From positions 62,001 through 126,000 of the forward strand of contig NZ_AUGD01000009.1 of assembly GCF_000426845.1 (NCBI RefSeq): a stretch of 64,000 bases of DNA, in the 5' to 3' direction. Position numbers and translations under genes: made by a program. The DNA comes from Bradyrhizobium sp. in8p8 (GTDB lineage Bacteria; Pseudomonadota; Alphaproteobacteria; Rhizobiales; Xanthobacteraceae). Shown in pieces: positions 51,003-59,090 of this stretch. The first letter of the stretch is position 1; every line of letters starts with the position of its first letter. Below the pieces are notes generated by a model. The model did not search any database. It had not been told where the DNA came from and was given only the letters and a program-made list of their open reading frames with translations.

Positions 51003-51665
51003 TTAGTCCAGAGCGGTCGGATGCAGCGCCGGCTGATATCCAGCATTGAGCGCGCGGAGTGTGGAGGGTGGCGTCAGCAGCATCGGGCCCTCCAGCTCGT
51101 ACTCCACGCGGGCATAGCCGGCCGGCGACCATAGCAGCGGCCGGCCTCTCGTCATCAGAAAGCTCTGCTCACCCTGCTGCACCATCGCGCCATCGGGCAG
51201 TTCTGCAAGCTGCACCGGCAGCGCATGCAGGCGCTTGCGACCATGATGCAGCCGCTCCAGGTGCAGCTGCGCGTCCATCGCCTTTGCGCTCACCTTGCTC
51301 GCGCCATTGCCCCTCTCCCATGCCGCGCGGAAGCGATTGGCATCGTCACGGCGGCAGAAGAAGCACGGACGGTGTCCCGCGGCAAAGGCGGTGGCCTCGT
51401 CGAGGAAGAACAGCTCGGTCCAGCTCCGCCGCGCCATCACCGGGCGCCGCCAGCCGCGGAATTCACACAGGCATGTAATCCACGCCGGCGACGACCAGCG
51501 CTTGTTCAGCAGTGTCTTCGTCGCGGGATCATGGATGATACCGCGATTGCCGGTGAACAGGCCGCGATGCGGCGTGGCGATGATCTCGCCGGTGGGCGTG
51601 ACGCGGTTTTGCAGGGGGCGGGTAGCGAATGGCGAATTGCGAATTGGGGATTCACTACTCACCAT
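51003..51665 (-). CDS. Conserved protein of unknown function with CxxC motif
   Basis: The conserved body starts NRVTPTGEIIATPHRGLFTG and has FLDEATAFAAGHRPCFFCRR, a widely shared segment of an uncharacterised alphaproteobacterial family, with a CxxC that may bind metal. The C-terminus RALNAGYQPALHP is also typical. The only upstream start is ATG 51665, whose first 16 or so codons lie in a short-repeat array (51621-51690); the native N-terminus seems to have been replaced. The family appears soluble. Function unknown. Confidence 0.7.
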   Translation of the reverse strand: MVSSESPIRNSPFATRPLQNRVTPTGEIIATPHRGLFTGNRGIIHDPATKTLLNKRWSSPAWITCLCEFRGWRRPVMARRSWTELFFLDEATAFAAGHRPCFFCRRDDANRFRAAWERGNGASKVSAKAMDAQLHLERLHHGRKRLHALPVQLAELPDGAMVQQGEQSFLMTRGRPLLWSPAGYARVEYELEGPMLLTPPSTLRALNAGYQPALHPTALD

Positions 51666-51690
51666 TCCCTACTCGCTAGTCACCATTCGC
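51621..51690. repeat. Short imperfect repeat array (GCGAATGGCGAATTG type)
   Basis: Units such as GCGAATGGCGAATTGCGAAT are followed by partial inverted units (CACCATTCCC, TCACCATTCGC). Such GAATGGCGA/GAATAGCGA arrays are common between rhizobial genes. It covers the present start codon of the CxxC gene. Confidence 0.6.
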
Positions 51691-51696
51691 GCTCAG

Positions 51697-52224
51697 TCAG
51701 GCCGCGCCATCGCGCAGCGGCGGGTGGTAGGACAGCGCGGTGTCCCAGGGGAAGAAGATCCAGGTGTCCTGCGAGACTTCGGTGATGAAGGTATCGACCA
51801 GCGGGCGCCCCTTCGGTTTGGCGTAGACCGTGGCGAAGTGCGCGTCCGGCAGTATCTCGCGCACCAGTCTGCCGGTCTTGCCGGTGTCGACGAGGTCGTC
51901 GACGATCAGAAGCCCCTTGCCGGTGCCCTCGCCGAGCTTCATCACCGCGTCGGAAATGCCCTTGAGGACCTGGAGCTCGCCCTGCTTGTCGTGATCATAG
52001 CTGGCGATGCAGACCGTATCGATCACGCGCAGGCCGAGCTCGCGCGCCACGATCGCCGCCGGCACCAGGCCGCCACGGGTGATCGCGATCACCGCATGGA
52101 AAGGGCCGACCTCGTTGAGCCGCCACGTCAGCGCGCGGCAATCGCGGTGGAACTGGTCCCACGAGACCGGGAAGGGCCTGCCCGCCCGCTCCTGCGCGCT
52201 CGGTTCCGGTGCTTCGCCAGCCAT
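51697..52224 (-). CDS. gpt: Xanthine phosphoribosyltransferase
   Basis: A 175-aa type I PRTase. The PRPP loop is LLIVDDLVDTGKTGRLV, and AVIAITRGGLVPAAIVAREL is the beta-strand/loop for pyrophosphate binding. The C-terminal WIFFPWDTAL matches Gpt. It salvages xanthine and guanine to XMP and GMP using PRPP. A few dozen bases separate it from the molybdopterin-binding-domain gene upstream on the same strand. Confidence 0.92.
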   Translation of the reverse strand: MAGEAPEPSAQERAGRPFPVSWDQFHRDCRALTWRLNEVGPFHAVIAITRGGLVPAAIVARELGLRVIDTVCIASYDHDKQGELQVLKGISDAVMKLGEGTGKGLLIVDDLVDTGKTGRLVREILPDAHFATVYAKPKGRPLVDTFITEVSQDTWIFFPWDTALSYHPPLRDGAA

Positions 52225-52251
52225 TGTCGTCTCCTGCTGCGTCTGCCGGTG

Positions 52252-52989
52252 CTAGCGCGAGACGTTCAATCCTGCCAGCATTTCCTTCACAGCAGTCATT
52301 GCCGCTGCCAGCCTCTCCGGATCGCGCGAGCGCACCACCAGATTGGTGTTCGGCTTCTGCTCCTCGTCCATGAAGGGGTAGCTGCCGATGATGGTGTCGG
52401 GATGGGCGGCGGCAATCGCCCGCAGAGGCCCGCCGATGTCGCCCTCCCGCGCATTGGCGCGGACCGATTCGGAGAGCATCCGCACGCCTGACTTCAGCTT
52501 GGGCGCGACGATGTCCATCATCGCCTGCATGATCGAGGGCACGCCGGCCATGACGATGACATTGCCGATCTTGAAGCCGGGAGCGAGAATCGTCGCGCTC
52601 TGGATCAGCTCGGCCCCGTCGGGGATGCGGGCCATGCGCAGGCGGGCTTCGTTGAGGTCCTGCTCGCTCCAGCGCTCGCGGAAACGGGCGACGACCTCCG
52701 GGTGATGGTCGATCCGGACCCCGAACGCTTTGGCGACCGCGTCGGCGGTGATGTCGTCATGGGTCGGACCGATGCCGCCGGTAGTGAAGACGTAGGTGTA
52801 GCGATGCCGCAATGCGTCCAGCGCGGCAATGATGTCTGCCTCGTCATCGGAGACGACCCGGACCTCCTTCAGATCGATGCCGATATTGGTTAGGTATTCG
52901 GCGATGAACCCAATGTTCTTGTCCTTGGTCCGGCCCGACAGGATTTCGTCCCCAATGACCAGAATGCCCGCCGTGACGATGTCGCTCAT
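52252..52989 (-). CDS. CinA-type molybdopterin-binding domain protein
   Basis: The 245-aa product equals the N-terminal COG1058 half of CinA: VTAGILVIGDEILSGRTKDK, then VFTTGGIGPTHDDITADAVA. The C-terminal nicotinamide-nucleotide amidase domain is absent. COG1058 proteins hydrolyse ADP-ribose or NAD-related compounds in characterised cases, despite the MoCF-like fold. Co-oriented with gpt; divergent from the Anbu locus. Confidence 0.88.
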   Translation of the reverse strand: MSDIVTAGILVIGDEILSGRTKDKNIGFIAEYLTNIGIDLKEVRVVSDDEADIIAALDALRHRYTYVFTTGGIGPTHDDITADAVAKAFGVRIDHHPEVVARFRERWSEQDLNEARLRMARIPDGAELIQSATILAPGFKIGNVIVMAGVPSIMQAMMDIVAPKLKSGVRMLSESVRANAREGDIGGPLRAIAAAHPDTIIGSYPFMDEEQKPNTNLVVRSRDPERLAAAMTAVKEMLAGLNVSR

Positions 52990-53228
52990 GCCTTAAATCC
53001 CTCACCTGTGACGCCGACTTTGCCGAGGTAACGCCTTGAAGTCACGCGGTTTTGCTTCTGAAATAAGCAGTCCTCAGCCATTTTTTCAGGCAAGTCGCTG
53101 GCCGTTCCCGGCAAACGTCTCTCCTCCATGCTTATCGCGCTGGCCCGGCCCTTGCTACCTCCTACGGAAGTCATGCACTCTCACGGCATGGCCACAGGCA
53201 ACGCCCTGGGGGAGAACAGTCGGAATCT

Positions 53229-54647
53229 ATGGCAGCCGCGTTTGACGAAATGAATATTCCCGGCGGGGACCTTCGCCCCGCCTATCAGGAGCTGGCGCGC
53301 TGGCTCAAGGAGACGCCTCCCGAGGCGCTCGAATATCGCCGCCAGGAGGCCGAACTCCTGTTCCGCCGAATCGGCATTACCTTCGCGGTCTACGGCGATT
53401 CCGAATCGACCGAGCGCCTGATCCCCTTCGACGTGATCCCCCGGATCATGTCCGGCAAGGAATGGGCGCTGCTCGAGAAGGGCCTGAAGCAGCGCGTCCG
53501 CGCGCTCAACATGTTCCTGCGCGACATCTATCACGGCCGCGAGATCCTCCGCGCCGAGATCGTGCCCGACGATCTGATCTTTCAGAACCCGGTGTTCCGG
53601 CCCGAGATGAACGGCCAGCAGGTGCCGCACGACGTCTACGTGCACATCGCCGGCATCGACATCGTCCGGGTCGACGCCGAAGACTTCATCGTGCTGGAGG
53701 ACAACGCCCGCACGCCTTCCGGCGTCTCCTACATGCTGGAAAACCGCGAGATCATGATGCGGCTGTTTCCGGATCTGTTCGCCCGCCACAAGGTGGCGCC
53801 GGTCGAGCGCTATCCGGACGAATTGCTCGCCGCGCTGCGCTCGGTCGCGCCGCAAGGCGCATCCGGCGAGCCGACCGTCGCCCTGCTTACGCCCGGCGTC
53901 TACAACTCCGCCTACTACGAGCACTCTTTCCTCGCCGACAAGCTCGGCATCGAGCTGGTCGAGGGGCGCGATCTCATCGTCAAGAACAACGAAGTATTCA
54001 TGCGCACGACGGAGGGGCTGAAGCGGGTCGACGTGATCTATCGGCGGGTCGACGACGATTTCCTCGATCCCCTCACCTTCCGTCCCGATTCCGTGCTCGG
54101 CGTCCCCGGGCTGATGTCGGCTTACGCGGCCGGCAACATCACGCTCGCCAACGCCGTCGGTACCGGCATCGCCGACGACAAGGCGATCTACTCCTACATG
54201 CCCGACATCGTGAAGTTCTATCTCGGCGAGGAGCCGATCCTGAAGAACGTGCCGACCTGGCGCTGCCGCGAGCCGAAGGATCTTGCCTATGTGCTGGACA
54301 ATTTAAGCGAGCTCGTCGTCAAGGAAGTGCACGGCTCCGGCGGCTACGGCATGCTGATCGGTCCCGCCGCGACCAAAGCGACGATCGAAGCGTTCCGCGA
54401 CAAGCTCAAGCGCGAGCCTGAAGGCTTCATCGCGCAGCCGACGCTGGCGCTCTCGACCTGCCCGACCTGCACCGAATCCGGCCTCGCGCCGCGCCATGTC
54501 GATCTTCGCCCCTTCGTGCTCACCGGCAGCAAGAGCACCACCATCGTCCCCGGCGGGCTCACACGCGTCGCGCTCAAGGAAGGCTCCCTGGTGGTGAACT
54601 CGAGCCAGGGCGGCGGCACCAAAGACACCTGGATCCTGGACGAGTAG
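53229..54647 (+). CDS. Circularly permuted ATP-grasp protein (Anbu locus)
   Basis: The 472-aa product contains GGDLRPAYQELARWLKETPP, then IPFDVIPRIMSGKEWALLEK and a central ATP-grasp core with ILEDNARTPSGVSYML-type residues (LEDNARTPSGVSYML is visible), GYGMLIGPAATK and VNSSQGGGTKDTWILDE. This is the circularly permuted ATP-grasp type 2 family (DUF404/DUF407), predicted to form amide bonds with ATP. It begins the conserved four-gene Anbu arrangement. The next gene follows after four bases. Confidence 0.92.
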   Translation: MAAAFDEMNIPGGDLRPAYQELARWLKETPPEALEYRRQEAELLFRRIGITFAVYGDSESTERLIPFDVIPRIMSGKEWALLEKGLKQRVRALNMFLRDIYHGREILRAEIVPDDLIFQNPVFRPEMNGQQVPHDVYVHIAGIDIVRVDAEDFIVLEDNARTPSGVSYMLENREIMMRLFPDLFARHKVAPVERYPDELLAALRSVAPQGASGEPTVALLTPGVYNSAYYEHSFLADKLGIELVEGRDLIVKNNEVFMRTTEGLKRVDVIYRRVDDDFLDPLTFRPDSVLGVPGLMSAYAAGNITLANAVGTGIADDKAIYSYMPDIVKFYLGEEPILKNVPTWRCREPKDLAYVLDNLSELVVKEVHGSGGYGMLIGPAATKATIEAFRDKLKREPEGFIAQPTLALSTCPTCTESGLAPRHVDLRPFVLTGSKSTTIVPGGLTRVALKEGSLVVNSSQGGGTKDTWILDE

Positions 54648-54651
54648 AGAG

Positions 54652-55596
54652 ATGCTGTCGCGTACCGCCGAAAACCTCTATTGGCTCGCCCGCTACGTCG
54701 AACGGGCCGAATATCTGGCGCGCACCATCGATGCGACGCTGCGCGTCACCGCGCTTCCCGCCGCCTATATCGGCAAGACCAACGAATGGGACTCGGCGCT
54801 GCTCACCGCCGGCGTCGCCGCCGGCTTCTATCAAGCCTATGAGGAAGCCAACGAGCACAACGTCGTCGAGTATCTCTCGTTCTCGCCGAACAACCCGTCC
54901 TCGATCAGGAACTGCATCGAAGCGGCGCGACTGAACTCGCGCTCGGTGCGCACCGCACTCACCAGCGAGATGTGGGACACCATCAACTCGGCCTGGATCG
55001 AGCTCCAGGCAGTGTGGAGCAAGGGCACCTCGACCCGCGAGGATCTCGCCAAGTTCCTCCGCTTCGTGCAGGAGACCTCGCTGCGATTCGACGGCTCGGC
55101 CTACCGGACCATGCTGCGCAACGATGCCTACTGGTTCTCGCGGATGGGCGTGCACCTGGAGCGCGCCGACAACACCGCCCGCATTCTCGACGTGAAGTAT
55201 CACGTGCTATTGCCCGAAGAGGAGCACGTCGGCGGCCCGCTCGACTTCTATCAATGGAGCTCGATCCTGCGCTCGGTCTCGGCGCTGACGGCCTATCACT
55301 GGGTCTATCGCGAGACTCTGAAGCCGTGGCTGATCGCGGACCTGCTCATCCTCAACGACACGCTGCCGCGCTCGCTGGCGAGCTGCTACGGCAACCTCGT
55401 GCGCAACCTCGACCAGATCGGCGTCGCCTATGGCCGCCAGGGCCCCGCCCAGCGCCACGCCCGCGGCATCCGCAACCGGCTGGAACACAGCAACATGAAC
55501 GACATTTTCCAGCACGGCGTGCATGAATTCATTCAGGAATTCATCACGGACAATTCAAGGCTGGGCGAAATCATCACGAAGCAGTATTTGATCTGA
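54652..55596 (+). CDS. Alpha-E domain protein (DUF403, Anbu locus)
   Basis: An all-helical 314-aa protein starting MLSRTAENLYWLARYVERAE, the family hallmark, with NDAYWFSRMGVHLERADNTA as an internal repeat. Alpha-E proteins always accompany the permuted ATP-grasp enzyme and are thought to act with it as a scaffold or partner. The short four-base gap suggests translational coupling. Confidence 0.92.
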   Translation: MLSRTAENLYWLARYVERAEYLARTIDATLRVTALPAAYIGKTNEWDSALLTAGVAAGFYQAYEEANEHNVVEYLSFSPNNPSSIRNCIEAARLNSRSVRTALTSEMWDTINSAWIELQAVWSKGTSTREDLAKFLRFVQETSLRFDGSAYRTMLRNDAYWFSRMGVHLERADNTARILDVKYHVLLPEEEHVGGPLDFYQWSSILRSVSALTAYHWVYRETLKPWLIADLLILNDTLPRSLASCYGNLVRNLDQIGVAYGRQGPAQRHARGIRNRLEHSNMNDIFQHGVHEFIQEFITDNSRLGEIITKQYLI

Positions 55597-55603
55597 CCCA
55601 AGC

Positions 55604-55686
55604 TGTCGTTCCGGGATGGTCCGAAGGAGCAGACCCGAAACCTCGAGCTTCCAGGTTCGATGCCGGCGCATCGCCCCGGAATGACG
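55604..55686. repeat. Palindromic repeat, family B, in the Anbu locus
   Basis: CTGTCGTTCCGGGATG and CATCGCCCCGGAATGACG are the inverted ends. It separates the alpha-E gene from the transglutaminase gene. Confidence 0.7.
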
Positions 55687-55709
55687 ATGCCAGAACAAAA
55701 CGGTCCACC

Positions 55710-56558
55710 ATGCGCCTGCGTATCCAGCACACCACGACCTATCGCTACGAGCCGCCGGCGACCAGCGTGATCCAGATCCTGCGCATGACGCCGGGCAGCC
55801 ACGACGGGCAATACGTCGCGGAATGGCAGATCGACGTCTCCACGGACACCAAGCTCGACACGCACGAGGACGCGTTCGGCAATGTCACCCATGTGCTGTC
55901 CTGCGGGCCCGTCGGCGACATCCGGATCACCGCCGAAGGACTGGTCGAGACCCACGACACCGGCGGCGTCCTGCGCGGCACGGACGAGCGTTTCCCGGCC
56001 GGCATGTTCCTGCGCTCCACCGACCTCACCTGCGTCAATCCGGCGATGACGGCGGTCGCGCGCCAGCTGCGGAGCGAGGCCGAGAGCGACACGCTCGGCT
56101 TCCTGCACACGCTCATGACGCAGATTGCCGATCACATGACATTCGACGAGGACCCGACCAACAGCGGCACGTCCGCCGCGGACGCGTTCGCGCTCAAGCG
56201 CGGCGTCTGCCAGGACTACGCGCACATCTTCATTGCTTGCGCTCGCGCCGGCGGCGTGCCGGCGCGCTTCGTCTCCGGGCATTTCTTGCGAGCAGACGAC
56301 GCGGTGCATCAGGAAGCTGGCCATGCCTGGGCGGAGGCTTACGTGCCCGATCTCGGCTGGGTCGGTTTCGATCCCGCCAACAGCATCTGCGCCACCGATG
56401 CCCATGTCCGCGTCGCGATCGGGCTCGACTATCTCGGCGCGGCCCCGGTGCGCGGCACGCGCTATGGCGGCGGCACGGAAACGCTGGCGGTGACCGTGAA
56501 GGTCGAGCAGGCCGGCCGCGGCGGCCAGTCGCAATCGCAGTCGCAGCGACAGAGCTAG
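55710..56558 (+). CDS. Transglutaminase-like protease (Anbu locus)
   Basis: The 282-aa product starts MRLRIQHTTTYRYEPPATSV, the bacterial transglutaminase N-terminal domain. The catalytic triad follows: Cys in LKRGVCQDYAHIFIA, His in GHAWAEAYV, and Asp in WVGFDPAN. Such proteins are thought to cleave or exchange the amide products of the ATP-grasp partner. The Gln/Ser-rich tail (RGGQSQSQSQRQS) is unremarkable low complexity. Confidence 0.93.
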   Translation: MRLRIQHTTTYRYEPPATSVIQILRMTPGSHDGQYVAEWQIDVSTDTKLDTHEDAFGNVTHVLSCGPVGDIRITAEGLVETHDTGGVLRGTDERFPAGMFLRSTDLTCVNPAMTAVARQLRSEAESDTLGFLHTLMTQIADHMTFDEDPTNSGTSAADAFALKRGVCQDYAHIFIACARAGGVPARFVSGHFLRADDAVHQEAGHAWAEAYVPDLGWVGFDPANSICATDAHVRVAIGLDYLGAAPVRGTRYGGGTETLAVTVKVEQAGRGGQSQSQSQRQS

Positions 56559-56620
56559 GCACCGCCGAGCGCCTGCGCCGTGCTACATTGCAGGATCAGA
56601 TCGGACCTGTGAGGTGGCCC

Positions 56621-57028
56621 ATGGCGACTGTGAAACTGCTTTCGGATGATGAACTCTCGGCCGAGGCGCGCGCCGTTTTCGACGACATCCGCAAGGTGCG
56701 GAAATCAGACTTCGTCAACAATTTCTGGCGCGCGCTGGCGCATGATCCGAAGACGCTGCGACGGACCTGGGAAAGCATCAAGGAGGTGATGGCGCCTGGT
56801 GCGCTCGATCCCAAGGTCAAGGAGATGCTCTACGTCGCGGTCTCGATCGCGCATGGCTGCAGCTACTGCATCCATTCGCACACCGCCGCAGCACGGGCCA
56901 AGGGCATGACCGAGGCCGAATACGGCGAGCTGCTCGCCATCGTCGGCATGGCCGCCGAGACGAACCGGCTGGTCACGGCGCTCGGCGTCCCGGTCGACCA
57001 GGCGTTTCTGGTCGATGGCGCGGATTGA
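56621..57028 (+). CDS. Carboxymuconolactone decarboxylase/AhpD-like protein
   Basis: A 135-aa helical protein with the AhpD-type redox motif HGCSYCIHSHTAAARA (Cys-x-x-Cys with downstream His). CMD-family members of this size often act as peroxidase partners rather than decarboxylases. It starts at ATG 56621 after GAGGTGG, between the transglutaminase and Anbu genes, where it is not part of the usual four-gene set. Nearby repeats suggest later insertion. Confidence 0.88.
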   Translation: MATVKLLSDDELSAEARAVFDDIRKVRKSDFVNNFWRALAHDPKTLRRTWESIKEVMAPGALDPKVKEMLYVAVSIAHGCSYCIHSHTAAARAKGMTEAEYGELLAIVGMAAETNRLVTALGVPVDQAFLVDGAD

Positions 57029-57057
57029 GGTCGGCGGTCGCAGCAGCGTACCTTGCC

Positions 57058-57162
57058 TGTCATTCTGGGGCACGCGTAGCGCGAACCCGCAATCCATTCA
57101 TCCACCAGTGCCGCAGCCCAATGGATTCCGGGCTCGCGACTTCGTCGCGCCCCGGAATGACA
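57058..57162. repeat. Palindromic repeat, family B, long form
   Basis: CTGTCATTCTGGGGCACGCG and GTCGCGCCCCGGAATGACAG are inverted ends; AATCCATT and AATGGATT are inner arms. It separates the CMD gene from the Anbu gene. Confidence 0.7.
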
Positions 57163-57244
57163 GCTTTCCCCCGCGGGAATCGGGGGTTTCATGGCCCCCT
57201 GAAATTGGCTAGTAATTCCGCGCAAACGCGTTCGGGGACTGGAA

Positions 57245-58003
57245 ATGACCTATTGCTGCGGAATCCTGGTTCGGGACGGTCTGGTGATGATCGCCGACAC
57301 CCGCACCAATGCCGGCCTCGACAATGTCTCGACCTTCCGCAAGCTGCACATCTTCTCCAAGCCGGGCGAGCGCATCATGGCGATCGCCAGTGCCGGCAAC
57401 CTCGCCATCAGCCAGTCGGTGCTCTCGACCCTGACCGAGGGCCTGGAGGACCCGAACACGGGCGAGGTCGAGACGCTGATGAACGCGCCGACCATGTTCC
57501 AGGCCGCTCAGCGCATCGGGCGGGCGATCCGGGCGGTGCATGCGACCGAAGGGCCGGCGCTGAAATCCGAAGACGTCTCCTTCGACGTCTCCTTCCTGTT
57601 CGGCGGCCAGATCAAGGGGGCACGCATGCGCCTGTTCATGGTCTACACCGCCGGCAATTTCATCGAGTGTACCACCGACACGCCCTACCTGCAGATCGGC
57701 GAGCACAAATACGGCAAGCCGGTGCTCGATCGCGCCATGCACTACGATGTCGAGCTCTACGAGGCGCTGAAGACCGGCCTGATCTCGATGGATTCGACCA
57801 TGCGGTCGAACCTCGGCGTGGGCCTTCCGATCGACGTGCTGGTGGTGCGCAACGATGCCTGCGAGGCCGATCTCAACCACCGTATCGAGGCGGGCGAGCC
57901 TTATTTCCACGATCTGCGCTCGCGCTGGTCGGCAGCCCTGCGCGCGGCGCATCAGAACATTCCGCGCCCGCCTTACAAGAACGACAAAGAACCCAAGACC
58001 TGA
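57245..58003 (+). CDS. Anbu, proteasome-like Ntn peptidase
   Basis: The 252-aa product starts MTYCCGILVRDGLVMIADTR, exposing Thr2 as the N-terminal nucleophile once Met is removed. TFRKLHIFSKPGERIMAIAS and FLFGGQIKGARMRLFMVYTA are typical of the Anbu (COG3484) family, bacterial relatives of proteasome beta subunits and HslV. Anbu assembles as an open-ring or helical oligomer; its substrates are unknown. Its association with permuted ATP-grasp, alpha-E and transglutaminase genes is conserved and suggests a peptide-tag or storage-peptide cycle. Confidence 0.92.
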   Translation: MTYCCGILVRDGLVMIADTRTNAGLDNVSTFRKLHIFSKPGERIMAIASAGNLAISQSVLSTLTEGLEDPNTGEVETLMNAPTMFQAAQRIGRAIRAVHATEGPALKSEDVSFDVSFLFGGQIKGARMRLFMVYTAGNFIECTTDTPYLQIGEHKYGKPVLDRAMHYDVELYEALKTGLISMDSTMRSNLGVGLPIDVLVVRNDACEADLNHRIEAGEPYFHDLRSRWSAALRAAHQNIPRPPYKNDKEPKT

Positions 58004-58028
58004 ACAGCTCGAGAAAAGGCAGGAAACG

Positions 58029-58787
58029 ATGAGTGAAGCGAAGAAGATCGCATTGGTGACGGGCGCCGGCACCGGTGTCGGCCGAGCGGCGTCGCTGGCG
58101 CTGATGAACACCGGCTTCACCGTGGTGCTCGCCGGCCGCCGGCTCGACATGCTCGAGGAGACCGCGAAGCTCGGCCCCGCGGGAAAAAGCCTTTGCGTCA
58201 CCGCCGACATGACCAAGCCGGATTCCATCGCCGCGCTGTTCGACAAGGTGAAGGCAACCTATGGCCGCCTCGACCTGCTCTTCAACAATGCCGGCATGGG
58301 CGCGCCCGCCGTGAACTTCGAGGATCTCAGCCTCGAGCAATGGCAGGCGGTCGTGAACACCAACCTCACCGGCCCGTTCCTGTGCACCCAGCACGCCTTC
58401 CGCATCATGAAGGACCAGACCCCGCGCGGCGGCCGCATCATCAACAACGGCTCGATCTCGGCGCATGCGCCGCGGCCGTTCTCTGCCGCCTATACCTCGA
58501 CCAAGCACGCCGTCACGGGCCTGACCAAGGCCTCCAATCTCGACGGCCGCATGTATGACATCGCGGTCGGCCAGGTCGACATCGGCAACGCCGCGACGCC
58601 AATGACCGATCGCATGGTCAACGGCCCCGGCGTGCTGCAGCCCGACGGTACGACCAAGCACGAGCCGCGCATGGACGCCAAGGCGGTCGGCGACGCCGTG
58701 GCCTACATGGCCAGCCTGCCGCTCGATGCCAACGTGCTGACCATGACGGTGATGGCAACCAAGATGCCGTTCGTCGGACGGGGCTGA
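58029..58787 (+). CDS. Short-chain dehydrogenase/reductase
   Basis: Classical SDR of 252 aa: cofactor motif TGAGTGVGRA, FNNAGMG, and the active-site Ser (NNGSISAHAP) with YTSTKHA (Tyr-x-x-x-Lys). The segment after the active site ends MTVMATKMPFVGRG. Substrate unknown. ATG 58029 follows AGGAAA, 26 bases after the Anbu stop, so it may be the last gene of the locus transcript. Confidence 0.9.
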   Translation: MSEAKKIALVTGAGTGVGRAASLALMNTGFTVVLAGRRLDMLEETAKLGPAGKSLCVTADMTKPDSIAALFDKVKATYGRLDLLFNNAGMGAPAVNFEDLSLEQWQAVVNTNLTGPFLCTQHAFRIMKDQTPRGGRIINNGSISAHAPRPFSAAYTSTKHAVTGLTKASNLDGRMYDIAVGQVDIGNAATPMTDRMVNGPGVLQPDGTTKHEPRMDAKAVGDAVAYMASLPLDANVLTMTVMATKMPFVGRG

Positions 58788-58796
58788 CCCAAAGCG

Positions 58797-58820
58797 CGAA
58801 AACAACCCCATGCACAGTAG
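58797..58820 (+). repeat. 24-base dispersed repeat, copy 2
   Basis: Identical to 16653-16676. It starts nine bases after the SDR stop codon. Downstream, TAGGCGTCAAGAGGCGTCTA is a different sequence from that after copy 1. Confidence 0.7.
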
Positions 58821-58892
58821 GCGTCAAGAGGCGTCTACTGCTTGCCCCGCTGCGGGGTGGCGCGAGCTAAGTCCGCAGATTATCTCAACAAT

Positions 58893-59016
58893 CGTCATTG
58901 CGAGCCAACGGGTCCGCGCGAAGCGCGGCCCGATGACAGGCTCCGCGAAGCAATCCGGGCTGCGTCCGCGGTGAGATTTCCGGATTGCTTCTCCGCAAGA
59001 GCTCCTCGCAATGACG
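58893..59016. repeat. Palindromic repeat, family A, long form
   Basis: CGTCATTGCGAGCCAACGGG and AGCTCCTCGCAATGACG are inverted ends. The inner segment CGCGCGAAGCGCGGCCCGAT is shared with copies at 16949 and 60352. Confidence 0.75.
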
Positions 59017-59090
59017 TGGAGAAGGCGGCGCCACGACGGCATTGCCTTCGGCGTTTGCACGGCCATAATCGTTGAGGGTTTGGGGACATC

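Noticed and set aside
49831..51132. Long upstream extension of the GST frame
   Set aside because: It crosses the divergent promoter and the MetE-like gene on the other strand; the GST starts at 49830 with its own ribosome site.
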